In this document: one piece after another, positions 49,213 to 60,836 of the stretch
Layout: every line of letters starts with the position of its first letter
Position numbering within the stretch: the first letter of the stretch is position 1
Assembly: GCA_030077755.1 (NCBI GenBank)
Contig: JAQJZZ010000010.1
Span: 1,116,001-1,180,000 of the forward strand
Direction of reading: 5' to 3'
Length of the DNA stretch: 64,000 bases
DNA from: Filosporella fistucella
Lineage: Eukaryota; Ascomycota; Leotiomycetes; Helotiales
The notes under the pieces: model-generated
Databases searched by the model: none
The model's input: only the letters and a program-made list of their open reading frames with translations
What the model was told of the DNA's origin: nothing
Made by a program: the position numbers and the translations under genes

Positions 49213-50929
49213 TCAACCGGCAGCAAGATCGATGTGGGCAGGTTTTGCAAGGCCATTTGCTCCTCCCTTCGATTGCTGTTTTCTGGTGTGGTTCGCCTCC
49301 GCCTTCTTTAGTGTATTCATGTTAGCACCCAATTTATTGAGTGTCTCAACATATTCGTCGTAAGGATCTGAGTCGAACACAATTCCACCTCCTACCATTG
49401 TGTAAGTGAGTGCATACGGAGGAGGGGTAGTGGGGTTGGAGTGTAATACCAGCTTGCAAATAAGCGACTCCATCCTTCGCCACCATTGTCCGCAATGCAA
49501 TGCAAGTATCCATCTCCCCTTCCAATTCTTTGCCACTACTATCAACACTTCCATATCCGAAGTAACCGACTGCTCCAGCATAGACTCCTCGTTTCTCCTT
49601 TTCCATCTCTGCGATAAGTTCCATAGCTTTTACTTTGGGGGCTCCAGAAACCGTTCCAGCAGGGAATATTGACCTGAAAGCATCAAAGCGAGTCTTGTCT
49701 GGCCTCAGTACCCCAGAGACTTGCGAAACCAGATGTTGCACATGACTGAACTTTTCAACTACCATCAGCCGGTCAACCCGAGTGGTCAAAGGATCGCAAA
49801 CACGATTGATATCATTGCGGGCCAAATCAACCAACATGACATGCTCGGCTCGGTCCTTTAGAGACTGTCGTAATTCCTCTGCTAGAGCTTCATCCTCTTC
49901 GGGATCTTGACCTCTCTTCACGGTTCCTGCAATGGGGTGAGTTATGACTCGACCTTCTTCCTTTTTGACCAAAAGTTCGGGAGACGCGCCAATGATCTGA
50001 AAGTCGGCACAGTTGATATAAAATAGATACGGAGATGGATTGACGCCCCGGAGCTCGCGGTAAATATTGAATGGATGTAGTGACGTTGGCCGTGCAATTC
50101 GTTGTGATGGAACAGCTTGTATAATGTCACCGGCAACAATATGCTTCTTCAGATTGACAACATGAGCTTCATATCCCTCTCTGCCAATATTGGAAGTATA
50201 CTCTTGATCTGGCTGAATTGGCGGTTGAAATGGGAGCGGCGTTTCCTCCGAATGTAACACATCCACAATCTTGTTAATCGTTTTCCGAGCGGTTTCGTAC
50301 GCTTCTCCTAATCTCGACAAGTCTTCAGGAACGTGAAGATATGTTATGACCTTAATCTTCTCGAAAAAACCGTCGAAGGATACGATTGTGTCGAAAAGCA
50401 TAAATAGTGACTCAGGTACCTTCAGTACATCTTGCATAGGTCTGGCGGTTTTCGGTTCGAAGTATCGTACACAATCGTATCCCACATAGCCAATTGCTCC
50501 ACCAGTCAAAGGGGGCAGCTTTAGCTTTGGGACTTGTGCGACCCGACTCTTCGAAAGCTCTGCTTCCAACGCGGGTAATGGGTCGACGGAGTCACCATGA
50601 CCTTCGCCCGTTTTGAGAACTTTTCGTGGGCTGGCACCGACGAAGCTGTATCTTCCTACTTTCTCTGTAGCAGCGCTCTCAAACAAAAATGAGTAGTCCG
50701 ATTGTGAATGTGCTGATATTTTGAGGTAGGCTTGCGAGGGCTTGATCAAGTCGGATGGTATTTCTGCGAAGATAGGGACTAGATTTGGAGGGTTTGGCTT
50801 CCCATAGGCGTTTTCCAGCACCTCCCGAATGACTTCCAATGAAGGTTGAAGCTCTTCCTGTCAAAATGTAAGCTGCCATGGCTCGAAGTACGAAGAGTCA
50901 TAAGTGATTCCACTCACACCTTCGGCCAT
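49213..50929 (-). CDS. Anthranilate synthase component I, TrpE (532 aa)
   Basis: Three exons: 50929-50918 (12 nt), 50857-49450 and 49391-49213, with introns of 60 and 58 bp. Exon 1 encodes only MAEG. TrpE features: the N-terminal Ser-containing feedback region near SDYSFLFESAATEKVGRYSF; the chorismate-binding domain with PSQRIARPTSLHPFNIYREL, PSPYLFYINCADFQIIGASPE and THPIAGTVKRG; then DLARNDINRVCDPLTT and the catalytic block FRSIFPAGTVSGAPKVKAME. The end GGGIVFDSDPYDEYVETLNK crosses intron 2. Family knowledge: with the glutamine amidotransferase subunit it converts chorismate to anthranilate, the first committed step to tryptophan. It has no fused amidotransferase domain. Length is normal. 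Confidence 0.95.
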
Positions 50930-51468
50930 TGCGCCGATGGCAACTAATGTATTTCAGCAGATAGAGCTGTCTAGAATACGAAATTGACTTGGGACCTAAG
51001 CGGTGAGAAAATGGCGTGGTGGTAGCTGTGAAAAGAGTAGGGCAGTGCTGACTTTCTAATAAGTTTATAGACTTGTGAAATAAGTAAATATCGTGCCCGC
51101 CGGGACGGGAGGGCGGTGACCTTCGGCCGCTAGCGTACAGGGATTAGCTGCTCCAGTGAAGCACGAGCACGCTGCTGAAATGTCCCCACAGTTTAAACAG
51201 CTAGCCAGACAAGCCGAAAGCTGAATTGACATTATTGACCACCATATCGGGTGCCATCAACCTCGCCGAGATCAGCTCACCCACTCGCAGAGATAAATGT
51301 CTCGCGATTTTTCCTTTTGTCTTTTCGTGCCACTGCATGTATTTATGTCGCCATCCATGTTCATAGCCCAAGGTTGTTGAACTACGAAGTACTGGTACAT
51401 CAACAGTTCGAGTAGGTAACGACCGCTACACTGCATTGCACTGCGTCGATTTACTGCAGCACAGCACC
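50930..51468. promoter_or_regulatory. Divergent promoter between TrpE and a coiled-coil gene
   Basis: 539 bp with no open frame of note. I looked for a general-control (TGACTC-type) site. The only exact match in the area is on the minus strand at 50895-50900, inside TrpE intron 1, where its function is doubtful. Confidence 0.35.
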
Positions 51469-52399
51469 ATGAGTCTTCATCATCTTGGTATTGCGCATTT
51501 TCCGGTGTTACATCGCCAATTTACATCTCCAACCAGCCGCTCTTTTCGAGAATCATCGCCGAACGAGGACCTCACCCAGGACAGTAAGGATGTGCTTATT
51601 GAGAGACTCAACGATCTTGTCCTTCGTTTATCAAAGTCAACCTCCTTGGAAGATAGCGCTGTCACTGCCATCCATTCCGAGGTAGACAGGATTGAACTTC
51701 TCATCAAGGGAGAGGAACGGCAGCAAATCTCAAGACACGGGTCTGACATGTCGGAATACCCGAAATCCCCCAGAGAAGAAGAAACATTCTGGGGACCACC
51801 CACACCTGCTCAAAATATGAAGATGCATCTTCCAGGTATAGGCCGTAATCCTCCACGTGGTGAAAATTCTTCTGGGGATATGGTCACTCCTGAAAAAGTC
51901 ATTGAAATTGCAAAAGCTGCAGAGGAGATAGCCGACAAGCTCACCACGACAGTTCAGGAGCTACTAATCAGAAAGGAGGAATCTGATGTACGTAAATTTT
52001 GGCCTTGTTGGGGTGAATGTACTGACCTGAGCAGCATATTCATGATCTACTCGTCAATCGCGCTGAGAAGGCAGCGGAGCGTATCCTATGCCTGGAATAT
52101 CGTATCGCAGAAATGTAAGTGGGCCAGCTCTCGACAATATTTTCCGTCTGACCACTGCCAGGGAGGATGATTTTCAGGCAAATCAATCCGAGCTGAAATT
52201 TCTGCGGATTCAGCTGCAGGCTATAGAAGTCCAAAGCTCACAGTATCTACCTCGTCATGAAGATCCAGAGCTTAAGGAGAGTATCCAAAACTGGAAGATC
52301 GACTGGGAAGACATTGACAGGCGCTCGAAAGCAAGACGCCAGAAATGTCAATTTCCCCCGAATCAGCGAGGCCCATCGTATGGCATTGTGGATACTTGA
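51469..52399 (+). CDS. Coiled-coil hypothetical (278 aa as modelled; 3' end uncertain)
   Basis: Three exons: 51469-51987, 52035-52114 and 52162-52399, with two 47-bp introns (GAT^GTACGT ... GAGCAG; AAAT^GTAAGT ... TGCCAG). I chose the ATG at 51469, the first in frame. The N-terminal part is polar with helical stretches (LIERLNDLVLRLSKSTSLED; EKVIEIAKAAEEIADKLTTT). Exons 2-3 continue as one helical segment (LLVNRAEKAAERILCLEYRI; LKFLRIQLQAIEVQSSQYLP), so a coiled coil is likely. No family is recognised. The frame ends at 52399, but coding-like sequence continues. An alternative splice (52346^52409) extends the protein to a stop at 52557, and beyond it similar-looking sequence goes on in another frame. 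The gene may be truncated by frameshift. Confidence 0.6.
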
Positions 52400-52960
52400 G
52401 ACGTCCAGTGCAGTCAGCAATGACCGATTTGCAAAATGTCAGTCCACCGAATTTCCAAGTTGACCGGCATCATACATTCACATCCATTGTCAGTGGTGAA
52501 TCAAAGACAACCATGTTCCCAGCTCTTTTCCATTTTCAAGTTCAACACCAAGGCTAAGAAAGGACTAGAGAAGCTGGGCGAGACTCTCGGGTTTATCAAA
52601 GTCCACATGGGCAAGGCTCAAATGTATTGCGCGGACTTGATCAACAATAAACGAGGCGCAACAAGACGAGGCAACTGAGCCAGTAGCCTTGAAACATCAA
52701 ATCTGGAGGAACATTGGATATAACTTGATAATTGGAAGAAGATCCTTATCTATTCGAAGTCCAGGCGGAGCTTCACGAGAATGGTCTTGCTCCTCCTTTA
52801 GAGCTAAGTCCGGCATGGCCAAAGAGGCCGGATCGGAGGTAGGGGGGATAATTAATGCAGAAAAAAAAAAAGCTCTGAAACAAAATACTGTCCTTCCTCA
52901 AGTTGCATTTCATTGGACCATTTTAAATCCGGAAGCCGCAAATCTTACGTCTTGAAGTCT
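52400..52960 (+). pseudogene. Frame-broken 3' continuation of the coiled-coil gene
   Basis: If a 62-bp intron (AAAT^GTCAAT ... GTCCAG) is removed, the upstream gene continues SAMTDLQNVSPPNFQVDRHH to TTMFPALFHFQ and stops at 52557. A one-step frame change at about 52540 instead gives FSIFKFNTKAKKGLEKLGET, then LGFIKVHMGKAQMYCADLI, to a stop at 52678. A third stretch in another frame (near 52737-52850: DPYLFEVQAELHENGLAPPL) also looks coding. A short poly-A run (52860-52870) follows. This pattern suggests decay by small indels or an unresolved sequence error. No family recognised. Confidence 0.4.
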
Positions 52961-53109
52961 TAGAATTTTGGTGTTTCACTTGATCACCTATTAAACTAGA
53001 AAAGCAAAACCCACCACAGGGTCGGGCCGCCTTCCTTTTTTCCCCCCAACAGAATGCCAGGCTTGCCTGAGAATCAAGTCCCGCACGAAGGATCTCATAT
53101 GAAATTTTG

Positions 53110-53780
53110 AGGCAGCTGAAGTGTTGTACTTGACAATGTGGTTTGTGCTATTGCGAATTCTCAAATGTGTCATCTTACGGGCAGGTACAGGACCAGAATT
53201 GTCAGCTTGTACTCCTATAGGACGCTTCAGTGAATACAACCGCTGCGACCAAAACTCGTCGAACGCCACTTTCCAGGTACCCCTTCTCTACAGATACCCT
53301 ATGTCTAGTGTCTAAGACAGATTGTAGCAAGTTTTTATCATGATATACGTCGTCGGGCTTGGCTATCTATCCAACCCGAAAGGGCCACTCGTGAAATTGT
53401 CTTCCTAGGATATAGAAGCGATGTATGGTCAGTCTCTCATCCGAAGGTGATGTACACGAAAGATTATGTTCTATTTCGAGAGCTAACTGACATTGGGTAC
53501 ATCTGTTAAAGCTTCGAGGCGGCCGCCTCGTCATTCAACTCTAATCGGATTATGTAGAAATGACAAAGCAAAAGATTACTTACGAGTTTACAAAAGGAAT
53601 ATCGGAGGGGATTTAGAGCACACTCTGGAGGTAGCATATACCTGGTGGACAAATTGTGAGGAAGCAATACATAGAATTGCTATGGCGAGGATGGAGCAAG
53701 AAGAATGGGGAGAAGAGGGATTCTCGGACAAAATTTGGTATCACTTCGACGCAAACACGTCGCTACATCCACGAGGATAA
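53110..53780 (+). pseudogene. Second coding-like stretch with a frame break
   Basis: From about 53325 to 53511 a frame reads QIVASFYHDIRRRAWLSIQP, then REIVFLGYRSDVWSVSHPK, to a stop. From 53496 the adjacent frame reads KASRRPPRHSTLIGLCRNDK, then YLRVYKRNIGGDLEHTLEVA, then a normal stop at 53778-53780. A possible upstream piece ends with CDQNSSNATFQ before a GTACCC-type donor. No intron I can place joins the two main pieces in frame. It could be an unrecognised multi-exon gene or a relic. The family is unknown. Confidence 0.35.
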
Positions 53781-53817
53781 ATTAAGAGTTCGATAGACAT
53801 CCTAGGTTCTATGTTAA

Positions 53818-56245
53818 TCACATTCCCCTCTCCTTCAATCTCCGATACTTCCCAGCGTCTTTGACACTGGCCTTAACCTTTCCAAGAGCAGCATCCCAAT
53901 CGGATCGAATGATCCGCAACTCCTCATTGCTAGGAGCAATCATTTTCTCCCTCTTGAGAGCAGCAACAGCAGCAGCTTGATGTAGATTACCAAGATCCGC
54001 CCCACTATATCCAGTACATCTCACATCCCGGGCAACACTCTCCAGCCCATCAACTTCATCTTGAGGAGCTGCTGGAAGGGCTTTGGTGTACAGTGCTTTC
54101 AAAATCTCGACTCGGTCATCAGGGGTTGGGAGGTCAACAAATACTGATGTTCCCAAACGGCCTGGCCTCAGCATCGCTGGATCAATCATGTCTGGCCTGT
54201 TTGTAGCAGCAACAACGTAAATGCCAGCTCTGTTGCTTAAGCCGTCGAGCTCGGTAAGTAAAGTATTCACAACTTTACTACTAGCCTCAGAGAGCGAATC
54301 TTCTCTTTTCGGAACCAGAGCGTCCAATTCGTCGAAGAAGAGGATACAGGGCACTGAGGACCGAGCACGCTCAAACACTTGCCGAACGGCACGTTCGGAT
54401 TCTCCGACGTACTTGTTCAATAATTCTGGACCTTTAATAGAGATGAAATTTGCTTTCGACTCATTGGCAACAGCCTTTGCGAGCAATGTTTTGCCGCATC
54501 CTGGAGGGCCCCAAAGCAGTACTCCCGTCGGTGCTGTGATGCCAACACGAGCAAATGATTCCGGCCGTTTGATTGGTTCTACAATGGCCATCTCGAGTTG
54601 ATCGCGTACTTCGTGCATGGCCCCAATGTGTGACCAAGTTGTATCTGGTATCGTTGCAAACCCTTCACGCTTCGCCGATGGCTGGACTTTCGGGATGGCC
54701 GTCAGAAAATCATCATATGTGATCGAAAAGTCGCCCTCAGGTGAAGCCTCCCCAGCATTTGCAACTAATGATCGTAGTATCAGGAGAGCTTCGGGAATGT
54801 TGAGATCGCCGAATGAACTATCAATATCCATTGTTGAGGCAGTACGTGCTTTAAGCGCTGCCATCATTCTTTTCATGGCTTCTGTACCCGCCACTGAGAC
54901 AACATCGTTCAGATCTGCCCCGACAAAACCAGGTGTAAGTTTTGCCAGGCTTCGGTAATCAAAGTCCTCGGCCAAGGTCAGCTTTTGGGTAAGGGCTCGC
55001 AGAATCTTCTCTCTAGCACGCTCATTAGGGACACCCAAGTTGATTTCCTTATTGAATCGCCCAGCTCTTCGAAGAGCTGGATCAAGACTATCAGGTCGAT
55101 TTGTCGCTGCAATGATAATCACCGGCTTTCCGCCGGTTTTCTCCAATGCCATGTCATCCATGCAGGTCAACATTTGGGCTACGATTCTCTTTTCCATTTC
55201 CCTCTGCGCACTCTCACGCTTGCCCATTATGACATCAATTTCATCGATAAAGACGAGACATGGTGCCATTCGTTTGGCCTCGTCAAAGATATCCCGAATC
55301 TTCTTCTCAGACTCACCTGACATCCCCGCTACCAATGAAGGGGCTGAGAGAGGTATGAATGATACACCGATTTCTGCAGCAAAAGCATTGGCAATCATGG
55401 TTTTGCCGCATCCTGGCGGTCCGTGAAGGAGGACTCCTCGCGGGGGTTGAATTCCAGTTTTAATGTATGTGTCCGGATAGAGCATGGGCATAGCCACAAG
55501 CTCATTCAATTCCGCAATGACATTGTCTACCCCTCCTAAGTTCTCCAAAGATATGTCTGTCGGTGGTGACCTGTCCAATTCTTTCTTGCTTATTTCTGCT
55601 TTTCGCCGTTTCCTATTTGGCTCCCCATTTGCTTGCCTCTCGACTTTCGCTGGAGATTCTACTCCAACATTTGGTAGTATTGGAAGCGCCACTGTTGGTG
55701 TTGACGTTCCATTCGTGTGAGGTGATCCCTCTCGAGGTGTCATGTTCGCAGACGTTGGTTTGGCCCACATTCGTGTTATGCTCTTATTCATAATGTTGTG
55801 TTCCTGCCACATGTTAATTACATTGCTGCAACAATGCGATCAAAATTGAAATCTCTAACCTTTAATTTTGGCATGGGCTCTTCGATGCCTTCAAAATCAC
55901 CATCCAGAGATTCACTATCATCTTGTTCCTCCTTCATAACCAGTAGGACACGGTCGATCGAATCCTCAAGTAGTTTCTTGCTCTTCCGCTTCAAGCTAGA
56001 ATTCGAGCGTTTAATGCTATCATAAACAGTCGATACTGTCAACCGTTTGCCACCATTCTCGAATTGAGCTTGCTCATCAGCCAATTTTCGTACCACTTGA
56101 TATATCTGTAAGTGATCAGCGCGATTTTCGGAGGATATCGACCCAATTTATGCCTGAAGCAAGTGGAAGAATATTGGAGATTGTGTACCTCCTTATCCAG
56201 ACCCTGAGTCAGAGTTGCTGGTCTTGGGCCGCGGGCGACCATCAT
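53818..56245 (-). CDS. RIX7: Rix7/NVL-type AAA-ATPase for 60S ribosome maturation (762 aa)
   Basis: Three exons: 56245-56189, 56105-55860 and 55803-53818, with introns of 83 and 56 bp. Intron 2 (AAAG^GTTAGA ... TGGCAG) joins PKLK to EHNIMNKSITRMWAK. The N-terminal ~110 residues contain the basic LKRKSKKLLED tract. Two AAA modules follow. D1 has Walker A GPPGCGKT, Walker B CLVFIDEID and VIIIAATNRPDSLDPALRRAGRF. D2 has WGPPGCGKT, ILFFDELDALV and VVAATNRPDMIDPAMLRPGRL. Both are intact, with arginine fingers, so both sites look active. Family knowledge: Rix7 removes Nsa1 from pre-60S particles in the nucleolus. It ends 37 bp from the coding-like stretch on the plus strand, and its start is 287 bp from that of VPS20. 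Confidence 0.95.
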
Positions 56246-56532
56246 GGCTAAACATAGATCTTGCGAAGCGTGTCAAGATCCGTGAACAATATTTTGTTAC
56301 AGAGAGTACAAGTAGGCTGGCGATCACCAAAAAAAAATCACAGTGTGCCGGGGTTAATTTTAGCCGCACCATATGGTCGGTGTGTTTGTCTTATCGGCTA
56401 TCGCAACCCCTTGTAGCATGCCTAGTGTGGGCACACTACATGGGGTAATCCCAATGACGCCGACGCCGCCCGTACTCCAAGGTTCCAGTTTGCAACAAAC
56501 ATGTTTGCAACTGCAGAAGACCAGCAACGACA

Positions 56533-57242
56533 ATGGGAAACTCTTCAAGCTCGAACAAGATTTCTGCCCAAGATAAGTGTGTTTTATCGTATCAAGAATA
56601 ATCAAGATGGCTCACACAGGTACAGGGCTATCCTGGATATGAAGAACCAGCGAGACAAGCTACACCAATATCAACGCCGGATTACCGTTCTTACGGACCG
56701 AGAAAAAGAGATAGCGAAAGAGATGTTAGCTAAAGGGGACAAACAGAGGGCACTACTGGCACTGCGGAGGAAAAAATATCAGGAATCTTTGCTGGCAAAG
56801 ACCGATGCCCAGTTAGAGCAGCTTGAGAAATTGACCAGCAGTGTCGAGTTCGCTTTGGTGCAGAAGGATGTAGTTTTTGGTCTTCAGCAAGGCACAAGCG
56901 TGCTTAATGAGATACACAAGGAAATGGGTGGCATCGAGCATGTGGAAAAGTTGATGGGAGAGACAGCTGATGCCATTGCTTACCAGCAGGTATGTGAGAA
57001 TGATCAAGAGCTGTATCCAATTAATGTCCCCATAGGAGGTTAGCGAGATGCTAGGCGGCAGGATATCGAATCAAGATGAGGATGAAGTTGAAGATGAATT
57101 GGAGGCCCTTGAAGCCGAGGTGAATGGAGTACCTTTGCCCGAAGTGCCGACGACAGAACTGCCCAGCAAAGAGCGAGCCAAAGCAAGGCAGCGGGAACGG
57201 GAACGGGAACGTGAGGAGGAGAGAGTCGCTATGTTGGCTTGA
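56533..57242 (+). CDS. VPS20: Vps20, ESCRT-III subunit (CHMP6 family, 204 aa)
   Basis: Three exons: 56533-56576, 56626-56989 and 57036-57242, with introns of 49 and 46 bp. The start MGNSSSSNKISAQDKAILDM carries the Gly2 myristoylation signal of Vps20. Snf7-family helices follow: NQRDKLHQYQRRITVLTDRE, then KGDKQRALLALRRKKYQESL, then SSVEFALVQKDVVFGLQQGT. The acidic C-terminus (DEDEVEDELEALEAEVNGV) should be the regulatory and Vps4-binding tail, and it ends in an Arg/Glu tract. Family knowledge: Vps20 links ESCRT-II to Snf7 polymerisation at endosomes. The acceptor of intron 1 could be either of two AGs six bases apart; I chose the second (56625) because it gives the usual QDKAILD. Confidence 0.92.
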
Positions 57243-57782
57243 TGATTTTGCCGTTAGCATTGCGTGGCGTTCAGCGAGCATTGAAAGCAATACCCTAGAT
57301 TTCGAGATGAAGCACACTTTTGATTTAATCACCATGCAGCTGAACCGAGGATGGTTGGTTCCGTGATTGTATTTACAGTAGTGATACATTCCAAGTGAAT
57401 ATGGACGCCCCACACTTTCGTCAAGTACAGTAAGCAGATGAGTCTAATTGTAACGCCTCTACAATATGCTTCTATGCATCGCCGCTCCCGACTGTGCAAT
57501 CACCCAAACGCCTCAAAATGGGACCATCAACCGAAATATGCACATACCCATTCACATAACAAAATCGTAGTCGTAACAAGGGAAATCTTGGCGCTGGAAG
57601 TATTTGAGACTGAGAAAGTATCAAGAGCGCAATTCGAGCTCTGTGTTGTACTTGTACAAGAGGCTCCAGAAGAATTCTGTATGATATTTACAACTCTTTC
57701 GCTTATCCCAGGTCGGTATAAAGCTCATTTAACGATATTAAGGCAACCAGAATGAGATAGCTTGCAAGTATCCATGGTGCCT
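57243..57782. other. Convergent intergenic region
   Basis: 540 bp between VPS20 (+) and the DUF2293 gene (-), holding both 3' ends. A 105-codon frame at 57438-57755 lacks motifs and splice context; I do not call it. Confidence 0.45.
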
Positions 57783-60700
57783 TTAATCCAAATAGCCGAT
57801 GTGACGCCTAGGGTCTACAGATCGTACATAGGTCGGGACTTTATCGCTAGTGTATATTTCGTGCTGGCTAGCCACAGGCATATTGCCCTCGGTGTGAATG
57901 CGGCGCTCGAGAGGCTGTGAGAGCACTTCGTAATGTATCCGGGACTGTTCCTCCCTATATTGTCTGGAAGAAATCATTCAGATCAGTATTTGAACACAAG
58001 GTATCAAACGGCTGCACTTACATAGGTCTCTCCACTACCCTGACTGGAGACCTTGCTCGGGATGTATCAATCGGCACGTGTGGTCGAACAGAACGGTTTT
58101 GATAATGTTGAACATCGCCTTGACCAACGAAACCTTGAGATCTTTCTGGAATTATAGTGAAATTTTGTCTTCTATGTGGTGAAGGGCCATCAAGGCGAGA
58201 CTGAGAAAATGTATGAATGAAATCCTGGTCAGGACCTCCTGAATGAGGATGCATACCATTGAGACGTGACATACCCTGCGACACACCCTGCGGTATAGGT
58301 AAGGTGGGGGATGGAGGCCTCAAGCTATGAGTTGGATATTGATTATCGAGTTCGACAGGGCGAACACGCCCACGAGTAGTCACGTCAACATTTTCAACAC
58401 CGTTCTGCAGCATGGTTGGTCTTCGAGAAAAGGCGTCACCGGCAAGCTCATGAAGCGGCTGTGACGAAGCCCCTTGATGCAACGGGTATTGACCGTCCCG
58501 CGGCCTTGGGACAGGAAAGACGTCTGTTCTTCTAGAATACCCTGGATGGGAATCAAAAAAGCCCGACTCTGGAGCGTCGTAAATAGGGAGCCGCTCTGAT
58601 GTAGCTGGATCGATGTACATTGGCTGGGTCTCCCTGAACAAACCTTGAGCAGGCTGATTCGTTACCCTAGGGCGCCGAGAAACAAAATCCCCAGACTGAG
58701 AAGAAGACACCGAGCTCAAATGAGAATCAGAAGGCGCAGATGTAACAAAGAAACTATGATCACGAGGGGGAAGCGGTCTAAATCGACCAGATTCATCCTC
58801 ATGAACGATACGACGACGCTTCACCTGAGGACTGTCATCATCGATGAAAATCACTTGGTGTGGAGTAGGGGTTTGCACTCGGCGTTCAACCGCTCGTCGA
58901 GGATATGTATCCTGCGAGTCATTGAAGCTCTCAAAGTGACGGTTCCGCTCATAAGGTGAGTGAACATCTCTTGAAGCTGTTTCAATTGAAGGTAGGGGCA
59001 TGTCTTGAGGACCATGCTTGACTGGAGACCCCCTCACAACTTGTGGTGGCCGTTCCCTAACAATGTAGGAAGGAGTACTTGCACGTTGCGGGAATTCATG
59101 AAACTGTATAGGACGCTCAGCATATTGCCTTACTGTTACATCATCTCTGGTAGTAATTGGGGTGTCTGGTGTTGGCCTATGTTGTGAGTATTGGGGGTCC
59201 TGCTCTTGTCAGTTCCGCCTGGTGAGAAAGAGTCATTAAGTGCTTCAGCGACTTACTAGTCGGGATAAACTTGTTGGATGGCGATCATCTCGAGTATGTT
59301 GTTGCTCGAATTGCGGAGGGCGGCTTAAAGAGTCAAGGACGTATGGGTGCGCTGTAGTGGAATATGGCGATGGGGGTAGTAACCTTGTGAAATTCGAGTT
59401 TGAGTCACTGGTCGATATAGGAGCTCTTTTTGCTGTTGGTGAGAGTCGCCTCCTGCTGAGAGCATCATCCCAGGCGGCCTGATAACGTTTGAAACCACGC
59501 TGGGCCTTCTTTGGGGGGTTCGTATTTGCACGAGTGCGTAAAGCTATCGGCCCAGCAGACGCTCGCTCATTGAACGGTAGCTGATGGGAAGCCATCGGAA
59601 GGGCATTGAGGTTTCCATCAACCGGCCGAAGTTGATTGCGGGAGTTAGGTAAAGATGGGGTCTCTGTGGAACTAAGAGAAGTGACTTCACCCTCTTCGTC
59701 TGAACTCTCTGTCTCTGAACTATTTTCTTCCTCTTCCTCCTCCTCCTCCTCCTCCTCTTCTTCTTCGGAATCAGATATGATGACAACTTCCCGCAGAATC
59801 TCCTCGATCTGATCTCTGCCGGTCTCTTCGTCGCCACGCCATTTGATAAGCACGTCCAGACAAATTGGTTCGACTGCCTTACGCGCGTTCATCCAGGTTG
59901 TTTCTCTGAGTAATTTATCATACCTGGTATGAGTATGTCTAATATGGGCAAGCACTGCGAGCTGGACCCGACGAGATAGAGGGATGTTGGCTTGCAAACC
60001 TACAGTAGGCTCGCCATGGAACATACCGCCCTAACTTGTTAGCATCATTAAAGCTATTAATAAATGAGATTACCTTTCGAAAGGCATGCTCGATGATCAT
60101 TTGTCTATCAGTATTGGGTATTCGTGGGAAAAGATCTCGTATTGCAGCATCTGCCTGTTTATTGATCTCGTCCTGCGACTCTGGAATGGGTTCGATGAAT
60201 CCTGGGGTGGTGATAGCCTGAGAGATGACCCTTTCGCCGATTATCTCACGAGCTTCATCAACAATAGTTTCGCGGAAGTGGTAGCCTGTACGGTGGACGT
60301 GTTCTGAGATCTTGGAATTTTCCTCCTGCCAGCGCTACCAAGGACGTCAGCGTTGATGAGACTACTTATATGGCTGACTTACTGATACGATAAATATCAT
60401 GGCTCCTTTCTCTCTCGACAGCTCTTTGCAGGCGTTGGTCAGGACCGGATCGCCAATTGGAACAAACACGAAGCCGGGGGGCGGTTCGGATTCATTTGTG
60501 ACCTGTTGCGATGAGCATCAATTAACAGTAACTAAGAGAAACCACGCTTAGTCTTTTTACCTTGTACTCCAGCTTTTTGTCCTTTCGCTCCGGATTATCT
60601 GCGAACTCAAAATATGACTGGTACTTGGACTTGACCTTCGGCACATCCAACTTTGCTACCAGATGCGACGGAGCTGGTAAAGCCCACTGGTCAGCAGTAT

Positions 60701-60836
60701 ATGCCTTTTTCTCTCTCTTGCGACGGTCTGTCAACTTGTGCGCACGGCGTTCATCCTTGGTGACTGGCCGAGCACTCTTTTTCTTAGAAATCTTTGACTG
60801 GGCTTTGGCAGCCATTGCCTTCTTCTTTTTCCCCAT
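57783..60836 (-). CDS. DUF2293-domain protein (929 aa)
   Basis: Six exons: 60836-60561, 60502-60383, 60334-60074, 60030-59257, 59199-58022 and 57963-57783, with introns of 58, 48, 43, 57 and 58 bp; phases agree throughout. The N-terminus is strongly basic (MGKKKKAMAAKAQSKISKKK). The DUF2293 region, roughly residues 90-290, crosses exons 2-4: EPPPGFVFVPIGDPVLT, then MIFIVSRWQEENSKISEHVH, then FRKGGMFHGEPTVGLQANIP and RVQLAVLAHIRHTHTRYD. An acidic run of about 15 Glu follows near residue 312. The rest (~600 residues) is disordered, rich in Pro, Arg, Ser and Gln. Family knowledge: DUF2293 is a fungal domain without assigned function. Basic ends suggest a nuclear protein; that is inference. Confidence 0.85.

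Noticed and set aside
50895..50900. TGACTC motif as a general amino-acid control site for the TrpE gene
   Set aside because: It lies downstream of the start codon within intron 1, and a single hexamer is expected often by chance.
57438..57755. 105-codon plus-strand frame between convergent genes
   Set aside because: No motif, no upstream exon, and position in a 3' intergenic region; probably chance.
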